Of a stretch of DNA of 64,000 bases, positions 46,904 through 57,183 are shown piece by piece. Where the stretch lies: assembly GCF_030505395.1 (NCBI RefSeq), contig NZ_CP130044.1:1535001-1599000 (forward strand), read 5' to 3'. The translations under genes and the position numbers were made by a program. The DNA comes from Asticcacaulis sp. ZE23SCel15. GTDB lineage: Bacteria > Pseudomonadota > Alphaproteobacteria > Caulobacterales > Caulobacteraceae. The notes below the pieces were generated by a model. That model was not told the origin of the DNA and ran no database searches. It was given only the letters and a program-made list of their open reading frames with translations. Numbering within the stretch: position 1 is the stretch's first letter; the number at the start of each line of letters is the position of its first letter.

Positions 46904-47597
46904 CTAATCCGGCGTGGTAACCGGCGCAGGCGGCTTTGAGCCATCAATACGTTTGGCCGACAGGATCGTCACCGGCTCGGCCAGCATCTGCCCATCCCAG
47001 CCGCTTTCGAATTTTTCCTTGGTGATCTTGCCGTTCAGGATTTTCTTGACAACATCCATGCCTTTGGTGACCTTACCGAAGGCGGCGAAACCGTCCGGGT
47101 CGTCCTGCCCTGCGTCCATATAGGTCATATCACCAACCGAAATTGTGAAACCGTTTGAGGCCGTGCCGACATCATAACGGGCCATCGAAATCGTACCGTC
47201 GGTGTGGCTAAGCCCGGTCACCTTGGTCGATTTCATGGGCGATAGGCGCAAATTTGTGGCCGCTGGCGGTGGCCTGTACAAAGCCGCCCTTATAGGACTT
47301 CATCGCGCGCCAGAAATTAGCGCCCTCGAACTTACCGGAATTGACGTAGCGCAGGAAATTGGCGACCGTGATCGGGGCTTTTTTGCCATAAAGCTCAACG
47401 ACGATTTCGCCTTTGGAGGTTTCAAGCGCTACAGTCGTGACATCAGGTAAAACCGGCAGCGGGGGTGGCGGGGGCGGAGTCGGCATGACCGCAGGTTTCT
47501 TGGGCTCCGGCTTTTTCGGGGCTTCCGGCGCCTGGAAACAGGCGCTCAAACCCGCGCCCACAAACCCCAGCGCGCCCAAAAGAAAATGACGTCTCAT
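46904..47597 (-). pseudogene. Lipoprotein-type cyclophilin peptidylprolyl isomerase with single-base frameshift
   Basis: The start at 47597 follows GGAGGTGAGC. The N-terminal part has a signal with possible lipobox (GLSAC), a Pro-rich linker, then cyclophilin sequence (TSKGEIVVELYGKKAP, VANFLRY). Frame is lost at the T-run 47231-47233: the first frame ends 22 bases later, while another frame continues as KVTGLSHTDGTISMARYD to 46904. Removing one base restores GCC CAT GAA TCG ACC, giving about 230 residues. Cyclophilins help protein folding in the envelope. Either a true mutation, a slippery site, or a sequencing error in a homopolymer. Confidence 0.85.
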
Positions 47598-47666
47598 GCT
47601 CACCTCCAAACCTGTTTAAAGGTGATATCTAAGTTTCCAGCCTTTTGGCAAGGGGCGGCTACCAAC

Positions 47667-47960
47667 TCAAAACGTCGTTCGTCCTAGTAAAATCAAGTTT
47701 TGAAACTGAAGTGCATGTATAAATCGCGCGCCATTCATGACTGAAATCCGGCGGGCTTCGTCACCCGTATCTATATCGTCATCCCTTTCGACTATGTACT
47801 GGGACTGAATAGCATTTTGAGCGGCGTTGAGAGCGGCTTCAAGAGTTGCGCCTTTGCCAATAAGATTAGGATAGCCCGGAAAACTGACCTGATAAATCAG
47901 GCTGCCATTTGTCACGGATGCGGTCACGACTGGTTTCGCTATTTCCCCCAATTCTTTCAT
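47667..47960 (-). CDS. HicB-like hypothetical protein
   Basis: From Met 47960 the protein has 97 residues. The middle (YQVSFPGYPNLIGKGATLEAALNAAQNAI) resembles the HicB antitoxin fold. There is no HicA toxin next to it and no recognisable C-terminal DNA-binding domain. The C-terminal part (NGARFIHALQFQNLI) is unusual. No good ribosome-binding site is seen. May be an orphan or regulatory protein. Confidence 0.5.
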   Translation of the reverse strand: MKELGEIAKPVVTASVTNGSLIYQVSFPGYPNLIGKGATLEAALNAAQNAIQSQYIVERDDDIDTGDEARRISVMNGARFIHALQFQNLILLGRTTF

Positions 47961-47998
47961 GGTTTTAAAATACCACATTCTGTTTTGCTGAAAACAGA

Positions 47999-48028
47999 AA
48001 AAGCGCGGATCTTATGACCCGCGCTTTT
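47999..48028 (-). terminator. Terminator after phoX
   Basis: Arms AAAAGCGCGG/CCGCGCTTTT around a 10-base loop, 23 bases beyond the phoX stop; on the minus strand the arm ends in TTTTT. Confidence 0.75.
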
Positions 48029-48051
48029 CAGACTGGTTTCAGGTTCACCCC

Positions 48052-50505
48052 TTACAGAGCGACAACACCGCCGTCGTTCTTGGTGATGACAACCGTGGCT
48101 GAGCGCGGACGACCTGCCGCCGTGCCCGACTGGCTATAGGGCCAGTTGGAGGACGGTGTGGCCGGTGAACCCAACTCGCCCGGATGCTGGATGTTAACAA
48201 ACAGCGTGCGACCGTCCGGCGTCGAGTTAATGCCGGTGATTTCACATTCCTTTGGCCCGACCAGGAAGCGGCGAAGCTGCATGCCTGGTGCTCTGCCGAC
48301 AAAGGTTGTCTGCGTGGCCGTAGCCCCGCCGGTGCCGGTATTGGTGATGGTGCGCGCAGCCCCATCGCCGACCGTGCCCGGCATGGCCGCCAGCATCATG
48401 CAGTTGGTCACGTCCGTATAGGCACCGTCATCGGTTTGAATCCACAGCAGCGGATTAACCAGGCCGCCGGCATTGGATGGGCGCGAGAACCACAGTCCGT
48501 CGGGGCTGGAGAAATCGTTGCTGGCATCAAGACCGGAGATATTGATGTTGGTGGCGTCCAGATCGGCGCCGGCTCCGAACAGGTAGATATCCCACTGGAA
48601 GGTAGTCGATTCCGGGTTATTGGCGGCTTCTTTGAGGCGGACCACATGGCCGTTCGGATTGCCGAAGTTGTTGGCAGCCCCGACCGGATCATTATAGTGA
48701 CGCGGGTTGGCGGCATTGGTGCCATTCAGCGGACGGGTGGCGGCATTGTTGTTGGTCAGGGTCAGGTAAACCTCGCCATTGGCGGGGTTTACGGCGGCCC
48801 ATTCCGGACGGTCCATCTTGGTGGCGCCGACGACATCGGCGGCCAGACGGGTGTTGATCAGCACATCGGCCTGATTGGCGAAGGCATAGGTCGGGTTGGC
48901 GGCGGTCAGTACACCTGTGCCGAAGACCAGCGGCAGCCATACGCCCTGACCCGTGGCATCGAAGCGGGCGACATAGAGTGTGCCGTTATCGAGGTATTTG
49001 TCACCGACGGCCAAACGATCGGTGGCGTTGGCATCGGCAGCGTTCCAAGGGGTGTTTGATACGAACTTATAGAAATATTCGCCGCGCGAATCGTCGCCCA
49101 TGTAGAAGACCGGCTTGCGACCGGCGACGAAGTTGGCAGGCCACGCACCTTCGTGGCCCATACGGCCTAGGGCGGTGCGCTTGCGCGGGGTGGAACTGGC
49201 ATTATACGGATCAATTTCAACCACCCAGCCGTACTGGTTGGCTTCATTACGGTAGTCGCCGGTGCCGTCAGCCGCCTTGGAGGTATCGACCGTGACATTC
49301 CACTTTGAGAAATTGGCCTGATCGGCGGCATTGGCGGCGGTGACGGTGGCCCAGTTATTGGCCCCGGCAGCGCCTTGCGTCACGCCGTAACGGTTAAAGG
49401 CCACAACCTGCTTGGCGGTGCGGTTGGCGTTGTCACCAGCGGCGCGGCGGAAGTAACCGGCCCAGTTTTCTTCGCAGGTCAGATAGGTGCCCCAGGCATT
49501 GACGCCGTTGGCGCAGTTGTTGATCGTGCCGCGACCGGCCGTGCCGTTTGCCGAATAGACGGTCTTGATCTGATCGTCGCCGCGCACCGGGCCATTGAAC
49601 ACCATCGGCGTCAGCGGTGTAACACGGCGGTTGAGCGCGCCACCCTGAACATAGCTCCAGCCGCCCGTCGCCGCACGGGTCACTTCGACCACAGCGACAC
49701 CGTGACATTCGATTTCTTTGATGGCTTCGGATTCTAAGCGCGTCGCCCCGGCAGTGACGCCGTTCACATGCAGGTACGGTGCGGTGATGTTTTCATGGTT
49801 CATGACCAAAAGCCCGCGGGTCGAGCTGTTGTCATCGCGGGTCGCACCCGTAGCGGCCAGACCGAAGTAAGCCATGCCGTCGTGGTGATCGCCGGCGCGA
49901 CCGGCAAAATTGGTGTCAGTGCCGTTATTGGCATAGGCGGCGACGCCGGCAAGGATCGGGTCACCCAGACGATAAAGCACGGACACCGTATAGCCTTCGG
50001 GGACGGTGACGATATCGTTCTTGTTCTTGGCCACGGCGGTGAAGCCGAGGACGGCGGGGCTGACGGTTACGGTCGCGTTGGCCGAAGACGGGAAGCCTGC
50101 TGCGTTCTTGCCGGTAAAGCTGAACACCAGCGGGGTGGCTGCAGTGACGCTGGGGGCCATGAAGGTGGCGGTCGCGGTATCAGCGCCGGTGAGCGTAACC
50201 GCAGGACCCGACACTTGAGACCATGCAACGCTGGAGGAGCCGGATGCTGTGCCGGTCAGGGTGACCATGCGGCCGGAAGTGGTGGCGCCTGCGCCACCCG
50301 CCGATACGACGGCCAGAGGGGCCTTGTCGTCATTGTCGCTGCCGCAGGCGCTCAGGCCAAACAGGGCGGCAACTGAGGCCATACCGCCCAGAATCTGGCG
50401 GCGGGAGTTACGCTGTTCGATAACATCGCTCAGGCTTGGGTTGTTCGATGTATTTAACTGAAAATCGCCGTCATCATGACGGCCGGTAAGTTTGATATCG
50501 GACAC
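48052..50505 (-). CDS. phoX: PhoX family phosphatase (DUF839), Tat-exported, with N-terminal Ig-like domain
   Basis: An 817-residue protein with a long pre-region and Tat signal (NSRRQILGGMASVAALFG) whose hydrophobic part ends in SACGSD, a possible lipobox. Residues about 65-150 form a PKD/Ig-like domain with Ser/Thr/Ala-rich strands. The PhoX propeller follows, with the conserved MNHEN, THVTCEENW-like segment (YLTCEENWAGY), and GRMGHEGAWP blocks for the Fe-Ca cofactor. PhoX releases phosphate from organic esters in the periplasm. The Ig-like insertion before the catalytic part is not typical. Confidence 0.88.
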   Translation of the reverse strand: MSDIKLTGRHDDGDFQLNTSNNPSLSDVIEQRNSRRQILGGMASVAALFGLSACGSDNDDKAPLAVVSAGGAGATTSGRMVTLTGTASGSSSVAWSQVSGPAVTLTGADTATATFMAPSVTAATPLVFSFTGKNAAGFPSSANATVTVSPAVLGFTAVAKNKNDIVTVPEGYTVSVLYRLGDPILAGVAAYANNGTDTNFAGRAGDHHDGMAYFGLAATGATRDDNSSTRGLLVMNHENITAPYLHVNGVTAGATRLESEAIKEIECHGVAVVEVTRAATGGWSYVQGGALNRRVTPLTPMVFNGPVRGDDQIKTVYSANGTAGRGTINNCANGVNAWGTYLTCEENWAGYFRRAAGDNANRTAKQVVAFNRYGVTQGAAGANNWATVTAANAADQANFSKWNVTVDTSKAADGTGDYRNEANQYGWVVEIDPYNASSTPRKRTALGRMGHEGAWPANFVAGRKPVFYMGDDSRGEYFYKFVSNTPWNAADANATDRLAVGDKYLDNGTLYVARFDATGQGVWLPLVFGTGVLTAANPTYAFANQADVLINTRLAADVVGATKMDRPEWAAVNPANGEVYLTLTNNNAATRPLNGTNAANPRHYNDPVGAANNFGNPNGHVVRLKEAANNPESTTFQWDIYLFGAGADLDATNINISGLDASNDFSSPDGLWFSRPSNAGGLVNPLLWIQTDDGAYTDVTNCMMLAAMPGTVGDGAARTITNTGTGGATATQTTFVGRAPGMQLRRFLVGPKECEITGINSTPDGRTLFVNIQHPGELGSPATPSSNWPYSQSGTAAGRPRSATVVITKNDGGVVAL

Positions 50506-50641
50506 AGCGCCCCTCCATAAAGATATGAAAGGTAATTAATGGCCCTGTTGTGTGTAGGTCTTTTACCAGGTCTGTATTTGTTTTGTGACAGATGGCGGTG
50601 ATTTAGGTTTCAGGGCATAATGCCGGTGCGTAAAGCCGCAA

Positions 50642-50812
50642 TTATTGGAATTGGTTGAATTTGGGATGATGGATCGCGGCGGCGGCAATGGCGGGTCGCA
50701 ACTCGGCTTTCGCGAGCGACAGATCGAGGTCGGAATGCTTATCCATAGTAAATATACGCTCGCAGTAAATATAGAGGGTTTCTATATCAATCTTTGAAAA
50801 ATCAAATGTCAT
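50642..50812 (-). CDS. Small hypothetical protein
   Basis: A 56-residue frame (MTFDFSKIDIETLYIYCERIF..., ending HHPKFNQFQ) with an AAAGGA site before the ATG. The N-terminal half is AT-rich and amphipathic, the second half Ala-rich helical. No family recognised. The surrounding region (50813-50940) is AT-rich with no other gene. Confidence 0.45.
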   Translation of the reverse strand: MTFDFSKIDIETLYIYCERIFTMDKHSDLDLSLAKAELRPAIAAAAIHHPKFNQFQ

Positions 50813-50945
50813 GATCGTAATCCTTTATTTGAATAACGTATCAATTATGACGAAATTATAATAAGGTTTCTATGCAAAATTGTATTATTATTTAACTCAA
50901 CAATTGCGAATGGATTTTCAAATTTTAATATTAATTACATAAAAA

Positions 50946-50969
50946 AGAGCGGGCCTTTCGACCCGCTCT
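50946..50969 (-). terminator. Terminator after groEL
   Basis: Arms AGAGCGGG/CCCGCTCT around an 8-base loop; on the minus strand followed by six T. Lies 32 bases past the groEL stop. Confidence 0.85.
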
Positions 50970-51000
50970 CTCTGTAACATTTGGCTTACGAGGGCGTGGA

Positions 51001-52671
<1,671 letters not shown>

Positions 52672-52699
52672 TTATTGGAATTTCAGGCGAGGTCGCGGA

Positions 52700-52990
52700 T
52701 TAGCGCGTTACGATGCCCAGAATGTCGGATTCTTTCAGGATCAGCAGGTCTTCGCCGTCGATCTTGACTTCGGTGCCGCCCCACTTACCGAACAGGACGC
52801 GGTCGCCAGCCTTGACTTCCAGAGCAACGATGTCGCCCTTGTCGTTACGGGCACCAGGGCCGACCGAGACGACTTCGCCTTCTTGCGGCTTTTCTTTAGC
52901 GGTATCGGGGATGATGATCCCACCCTTGGTCTTGGCTTCTTCTTCTACTCTTTTGACCACAACGCGGTCGCCCAGCGGACGAAAGCTCAT
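52700..52990 (-). CDS. groS: Co-chaperonin GroES
   Basis: A 96-residue protein starting [16 protein letters not shown], with the mobile loop around [21 protein letters not shown] precedes the ATG at 52990. It caps GroEL. The operon starts downstream of a CIRCE element, so HrcA repression is expected. Confidence 0.98.
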   Translation of the reverse strand: MSFRPLGDRVVVKRVEEEAKTKGGIIIPDTAKEKPQEGEVVSVGPGARNDKGDIVALEVKAGDRVLFGKWGGTEVKIDGEDLLILKESDILGIVTR

Positions 52991-53022
52991 GAGATGTCTC
53001 CGATTCATTAATGAAAGGTCTG

Positions 53023-53049
53023 TTAGCACTCGACGTGTGTGAGTGCTAA
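53023..53049. promoter_or_regulatory. CIRCE element (HrcA operator)
   Basis: TTAGCACTC, 9 bases, GAGTGCTAA: a perfect match to the CIRCE consensus, 33 bases upstream of groES. HrcA represses groESL through this site. Confidence 0.96.
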
Positions 53050-53128
53050 CGCGCCCTTGAGGTAGGTCTGCTAACGGGCAGAGTCAAGGCGCGATGTCGT
53101 GATTTCGTGTGAATTTTTTTATTCAGGG

Positions 53129-54085
53129 TTAAAGCGCGGGTTCGGTGATTTCCAGACCCTGCAATTTTAGTTTTTGCAAGGCGCCGCCCTGACTGAGAAG
53201 CGCGCTAAGCGGCAGGACGATGACCGATTTTCCGGGTGTCTCAAGGGCCTTATTGATCGATCCCACGGTCTGATCTATGGTGCGCCCCAGCATGGCCGAG
53301 GTCGAGGGCGCGCCTTCAAGACAGGCCAAAAGGGCCGAGTCCGGCGATAAGCGCTGCACGGTTTTCAGGTCGCCGCGTCCCCACGCCTCAGTCGCCGCGC
53401 GGGCATTTTTCGTGGAAAATTCGATCTCATCCAGCGTGGCGCGCACACATGACATTTCCTGAGCCTTGGAAAACGCCCCGACGCGCGAGATGATCTTCGC
53501 GGCACTATAGGAACCCGTCGGACGGGTTTTGAGCCGGTCTTCTTTGGCGAACCGTTTCAGGGTTTTCTCAGGATCAAGGGTGGCGATCTGGGCTTTTTCA
53601 TAGATGTCCGCGCGCAGGGCCGCCGCCGCCCACAACGGCGAGGCCTTCTTATACTTGTCGCGATCAAGACCATGAGCATCCGCCAGCGCATAGAACCGCT
53701 TCGACACATCAGCCGGCAGAACTTCGTCCAGCTTTTTCCCCAGCGGCAGGCGCTTGTTCATCTGAAGTCTGGTCAATCCGATAAGCCCGATCTCGGCTTC
53801 GGGGGCAGTCAGCAGGACGTTGGACTGCTTCAGCACCCGGCGGATGCGGGCATCATCCCACGGGATGCGCTTAACCATTACCGGCATAGCCCCAAGAATA
53901 TAGACTTCTGAGTTGCCTTTTTTGACCCGCCACATCGCCGGTCCCGGCAGATTGGCGGTCACGGTGACTTCGGTGATCCATTCGGCGCCGTCTTTGGCAA
54001 ATTCCGGCGCTGATACGGTTTCCTGCGCCGGGGCAGTAAGTGGTAGCGCCATAAGGGCAGCGGCGATAAGCAGGGCTTTGGTCAT
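53129..54085 (-). CDS. TraB/GumN family exported protein
   Basis: The 318-residue protein has a signal peptide (MTKALLIAAALMALPLTAPAQ). The mature part has MWRVKKGNSEVYILGAMPVM, matching the GumN/TraB start, and later KRLPLGKKLDEVLP. The family has a possible metalloprotease fold, but the second usual motif (GxxHxxG-type) reads LGAMPVM here, so catalysis is doubtful. ATG 54085 is chosen for the signal peptide; the open frame to 54130 overlaps the HTH gene. It follows that gene closely. Confidence 0.78.
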   Translation of the reverse strand: MTKALLIAAALMALPLTAPAQETVSAPEFAKDGAEWITEVTVTANLPGPAMWRVKKGNSEVYILGAMPVMVKRIPWDDARIRRVLKQSNVLLTAPEAEIGLIGLTRLQMNKRLPLGKKLDEVLPADVSKRFYALADAHGLDRDKYKKASPLWAAAALRADIYEKAQIATLDPEKTLKRFAKEDRLKTRPTGSYSAAKIISRVGAFSKAQEMSCVRATLDEIEFSTKNARAATEAWGRGDLKTVQRLSPDSALLACLEGAPSTSAMLGRTIDQTVGSINKALETPGKSVIVLPLSALLSQGGALQKLKLQGLEITEPAL

Positions 54086-54126
54086 GGCAACAATATAGTC
54101 GCCAAAACCGTGACCGGAATAGGGCG

Positions 54127-54360
54127 TCACTCTATGCCGGTGGTTAAATCACTTTCACGGGCATCATATTCCAGTATGTCGCCGGGCTGACATCCCAGCA
54201 GCAGGCAAATCTTCGACAGGGTATCAAACCGCATACCCTTGACCTTACCTGTGCGCAGTAAAGACATCTGAGTTTCCGATATGCCGACCTGCGCGGCCAG
54301 ATCCTTGGCGCGCATCTTTCGGCGTGCCAGCATGACATCAAGCGTTACACGGACGGGCAT
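54127..54360 (-). CDS. Small HTH transcriptional regulator (Cro/CI type)
   Basis: A 77-residue protein that is mostly helix-turn-helix: KDLAAQVGISETQMSLLRTGKVKGMRFDTL, then LLGCQPGDILEYD. Such proteins are the second half of widespread DUF2975-HTH gene pairs. The ATG overlaps the DUF2975 stop (TGATG), so translation is coupled. It probably controls its own operon. Confidence 0.85.
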   Translation of the reverse strand: MPVRVTLDVMLARRKMRAKDLAAQVGISETQMSLLRTGKVKGMRFDTLSKICLLLGCQPGDILEYDARESDLTTGIE

Positions 54361-54869
54361 CAGATAAAGCTGTCCAGTTCGGTTTTCAGGGCGTCGCGCT
54401 GGGCGTGGATATAGTGGATTTGCGCCGAAAGATTATAGAGAATAAGACCGACCAACAGCGTGACCATGGCAAACAGCGTATAGTTGGCCGTGCCCAGGGG
54501 CTGCGAACCGTGGTTGCCATATATAGTGTGCCAGGCCCATGCACTTGAACGCACATATAGCGCTATGGAGCCTGCGCCCAGCCACAGGCCGCTGCGTTTT
54601 AAACCTTTGATCAGGATCGGCTCCAGCGGCTGGCCGGGGATGATGCGCGCCACCATATCGGCGGCAAACCAGATGGCCATGGCATATAGACAAAACGGCA
54701 GCAGCGGTAATCCGCCCTGCAAAACCGCCAGTCCAAGACGGTAGGGATCGCCGCCCAGCAGGCTCCATACCTTGGGCAATTGAACCACGGTCGCAATGGC
54801 AAATACCGTCAGCGGTAAACCCACCATCAGCTTTAGCGGCCAGTACGCGACATTCGATAGTTTTTTCAT
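54360..54869 (-). CDS. DUF2975 membrane protein
   Basis: A 169-residue protein with four membrane helices (about 16-36, 50-72, 92-112, 128-148) and a charged C-terminus (RDALKTELDSFI). GGAGGACATC precedes the ATG at 54869. DUF2975 proteins pair with small HTH regulators, as here; their biochemical role is unknown. A remnant matching its last ten residues lies just upstream, evidence of a former duplicate. Confidence 0.82.
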   Translation of the reverse strand: MKKLSNVAYWPLKLMVGLPLTVFAIATVVQLPKVWSLLGGDPYRLGLAVLQGGLPLLPFCLYAMAIWFAADMVARIIPGQPLEPILIKGLKRSGLWLGAGSIALYVRSSAWAWHTIYGNHGSQPLGTANYTLFAMVTLLVGLILYNLSAQIHYIHAQRDALKTELDSFI

Positions 54870-54897
54870 GATGTCCTCCGTGCGATGGTGTTTTCGA

Positions 54898-54960
54898 TTA
54901 GACAAAGCTGTCCATTTCCGATTTCAGCGCCTACCCCTGCTGCGCTATAAGGAATAGCAC
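54898..54960 (-). pseudogene. Remnant of a second DUF2975 gene C-terminus
   Basis: Ending in TAA at 54898-54900 the frame reads ALKSEMDSFV, nearly identical to the ALKTELDSFI end of the neighbouring DUF2975 gene. It is preceded by TAG at 54931-54933 and about 14 open codons, then AT-rich sequence. It looks like the decayed end of a duplicated gene. Confidence 0.55.
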
Positions 54961-55173
54961 CGGGCTGGCAGAATATATTTATCTTATATGTATATAAATT
55001 TATATAAAATTTAAAGTCAAGGCATTTGCAGAGGCTTATTATAGATGCGTCTTAGCCTTTTGGTGGGGTTGATTTCAGAATAACCCGATGCAAAGAAAAA
55101 GACGCAGTAATTCCGCAGGTTATACGAGGGCGCCTTGACGGCCTGCCGATTGCAAAATTACATTAGAGAGAAG
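54961..55173. other. AT-rich intergenic DNA
   Basis: Contains TTATATGTATATAAATTTATATAAAA-like AT runs (54985-55012) unlike the surrounding coding DNA. No gene, and no clear operator, is seen. It lies between the DUF2975 remnant and tRNA-Met. Confidence 0.5.
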
Positions 55174-55250
55174 TGGTGGTTGGAGGCGGGATCGAACCGC
55201 CGACCTGTGGGTTATGAATCCACCGCTCTAACCATCTGAGCTACCCAACC
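55174..55250 (-). tRNA. tRNA-Met (anticodon CAT)
   Basis: A 77-base cloverleaf on the minus strand: acceptor GGTTGGG/TCCAACC, discriminator A and encoded CCA; D arm GCTC...GAGC; anticodon loop TTCATAA; T loop TTCGATC. Likely elongator methionine. Initiator features (mismatch at the first acceptor pair) are absent. A CAT anticodon could also be lysidine-modified tRNA-Ile. Confidence 0.9.
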
Positions 55251-55378
55251 ACGGGTTCTGTCCTTGCCCTTCACGGCGGAGTAGTCAACGCCTTTAGGGA
55301 AGGGCCACGCCTATAACCAATAAGGCCGGTGGCATCAAGTCGATTTTGGCCGATTTTCGCAAAGGGCCGAAATATTTG

Positions 55379-56398
55379 TCAAAGCGACGATAATATCTGT
55401 GAAAGACGTGCCGCCCCCGCGTCCTGACCATAGGTTTCAAGCGCCGCCATGCGCGCCGCTTCAGCGCGGGCAAGGGTGGCGGGCCAGTCATCAATCGCGG
55501 CATTTATGGCCTGAGCCAGATCGCCCGCATCCTGCGCTGCGCACAGCACGCCAAGCGGGGCAGAACCTGTGGGCTGCAAAATCTCACGCGGGCCGTCGAT
55601 ATCGAACGCAATGACGGGCACGCCTGCGGCCATAGCTTCGGTCACCACAAGGCCGAAGGGTTCGACCCTTGATGACAGGACAAACAGATCAAGCCCCGAC
55701 AGATAATCGGCAGGGCTATCCACCCAGCCGCAAAATTCAACTCGATCATTAAGGCCAAGGGCGGTGGTTTGGGCTTCAAGCGCGACTTTTTCCGGCCCGT
55801 CTCCGGCAATACGCAGCCGCCCCTCACGTCCGCCGCGCACCAACTCAGCCACAGCCTCAAGCAGGATATCAAAGCCCTTATTGACATGTAGCCGCCCCAG
55901 CGCGCCGATGACCGGCATGCCTTTCGGGGCGGATTTGACCGGACGGGCCGCCAGCGGTGCGAAGTTGGGCATGTCGAAAATCTTAAGCGCCGGGTGCGCG
56001 TTGTGCAGGGCGTCACGCACGGCGCGGCTGACGGTCAGGGCGGCGCGGGCCCTGGCGATATCGCGTTTGAAGCGAAAATTATGGACCACCGCCACCGTCT
56101 TACCGGCCCCACCGCTAAAGGGGTGAACGGCGGTGGCGATGGCGCGGTTGCCATGACACAGGATCAGGTCAGGTTGAAACCGCGAGACGTGACGACGCAC
56201 GGCAAGGGCGGCCAGCGGGTCATGGCTGAAATGCGAGACAATGGGCGCAAAGGGGGCCCTCAGGTGCGCCAGTTCGCCCTTTGGATGGCCAAGGCTCATG
56301 ACCTCATGACCGGCAGCCAGCAGGGCCTGATGGTAGCGCACGGCCATGGTCTCCAGGCCGCCACGGCCCTTGGCCAGCATGAGATTAAGTATGCGCAT
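55379..56398 (-). CDS. Glycosyltransferase family 4
   Basis: The 339-residue GT-B enzyme has GRGGLETMAVRYHQAL near the N-terminus, IGALGRLHVNKGFDILLEA (acceptor/donor hinge), and the nucleotide-sugar motif SSRVEPFGLVVTEAMAAGVPVIAFD. It transfers a sugar to an envelope glycan or lipid. The ATG at 56398 (MRILNLMLAKG) has a GGAAGA site. It is alone on this strand, so its pathway cannot be told. Confidence 0.88.
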   Translation of the reverse strand: MRILNLMLAKGRGGLETMAVRYHQALLAAGHEVMSLGHPKGELAHLRAPFAPIVSHFSHDPLAALAVRRHVSRFQPDLILCHGNRAIATAVHPFSGGAGKTVAVVHNFRFKRDIARARAALTVSRAVRDALHNAHPALKIFDMPNFAPLAARPVKSAPKGMPVIGALGRLHVNKGFDILLEAVAELVRGGREGRLRIAGDGPEKVALEAQTTALGLNDRVEFCGWVDSPADYLSGLDLFVLSSRVEPFGLVVTEAMAAGVPVIAFDIDGPREILQPTGSAPLGVLCAAQDAGDLAQAINAAIDDWPATLARAEAARMAALETYGQDAGAARLSQILSSL

Positions 56399-56576
56399 GG
56401 TGTCTTCCGTTTCTGATCGCTGGTGATAGGACGGTTTTCTTCGGAAATCCATATTTTTGCGCATTAACCGTTTTTCATGACTTGGCGCGGCTTTAGGGAT
56501 GTACTAGGTAGATATTAGCAAAAACGCCCCCGTTTCGGGAAAACTTTATCGCTTTTTGCCCCTGGGAGAAAATAAG

Positions 56577-57074
56577 TTGTCTGATAATATTGACGAGCTG
56601 GATGCCAGAATTCTTGATCTCATTCAGGAAGACGCCAGTCTGTCGGTGGCTGAAATCGCTGAAAAGGTCGGGTTGTCACCGTCGCCATGCTGGCGGCGCA
56701 TCAAGCGGCTGGAAGACATCGGCGTGATCAAAAAGCGCGTCACCGTGCTTGATCCGGAAAAACTGGGGCTGGGGTTTGAGGTCTATGCCGGCATTAAGTT
56801 GTCGGTGCCGTCGCGGGAGAACCTTGAGGCGTTTGAAGCTAATCTCGACAAATGGCCGGAAGTGGTGTCATGCGCCACGGTTACCGGCCGCGAAGACTAC
56901 ATGCTGCGGATCATGACGCGCGACATGCATGCCTATGACGACTTCCTGCGCGATCAGTTGCTTGCCTCCGATTTGGTGTCTTCGGTTGAAAGCCGTATCA
57001 TTGTCAGGTCCATTAAAACCACTACGGCGATACCGCTTAAATTGGTGATCGGTAACCGTATGACGAATTCGTAA
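56577..57074 (+). CDS. Lrp/AsnC family transcriptional regulator
   Basis: The 165-residue protein has an N-terminal HTH (LDARILDLIQED...GLSPSPCWRRIKRLED) and a C-terminal RAM ligand domain (VVSCATVTGREDYMLRI). It starts with TTG at 56577, supported by GGGAG eight bases upstream; the frame is open before it. Lrp proteins sense amino acids. The target is unknown; the downstream pair at 57184 and 58522 is a possible one. Confidence 0.87.
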   Translation: MSDNIDELDARILDLIQEDASLSVAEIAEKVGLSPSPCWRRIKRLEDIGVIKKRVTVLDPEKLGLGFEVYAGIKLSVPSRENLEAFEANLDKWPEVVSCATVTGREDYMLRIMTRDMHAYDDFLRDQLLASDLVSSVESRIIVRSIKTTTAIPLKLVIGNRMTNS

Positions 57075-57081
57075 AACTAGA

Positions 57082-57112
57082 TTGGAATGATTTTTCTCAT
57101 GAATCATTCCAA
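57082..57112 (+). terminator. Perfect hairpin after the Lrp-type gene
   Basis: Arms TTGGAATGATT/AATCATTCCAA (11 bases) with a 9-base loop, eight bases past the stop. No T-run follows, so it may be a weak terminator or an operator. Confidence 0.55.
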
Positions 57113-57114
57113 TC

Positions 57115-57166
57115 AGCCGCCATTGCGGCGGCGGCCAAGGCGGCGGATGCTGCCGCCCGGCGAGGG
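57115..57166. repeat. GC-rich repeat family 2, copy 1
   Basis: A GC-rich segment beginning AGCCGCC and ending GCCCGGCGAGGG, with CCAAGG in the middle. A clearly related copy is at 61366-61416. Both lie between genes and can form GGCGGC/GCCGCC hairpins. Confidence 0.65.
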
Positions 57167-57183
57167 CAAAAGAAAGGATGGAT

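Noticed and set aside
48184-49059. A 291-codon open frame opposite phoX
   Set aside because: Gly/Val/Ile-rich antisense translation with no start signal; phoX on the other strand explains the region.
54545-54558. A second ATAGCGCTAT palindrome like the LacI-type operator
   Set aside because: It lies within the DUF2975 coding sequence, is shorter, and is far from any sugar gene, so chance is more likely.
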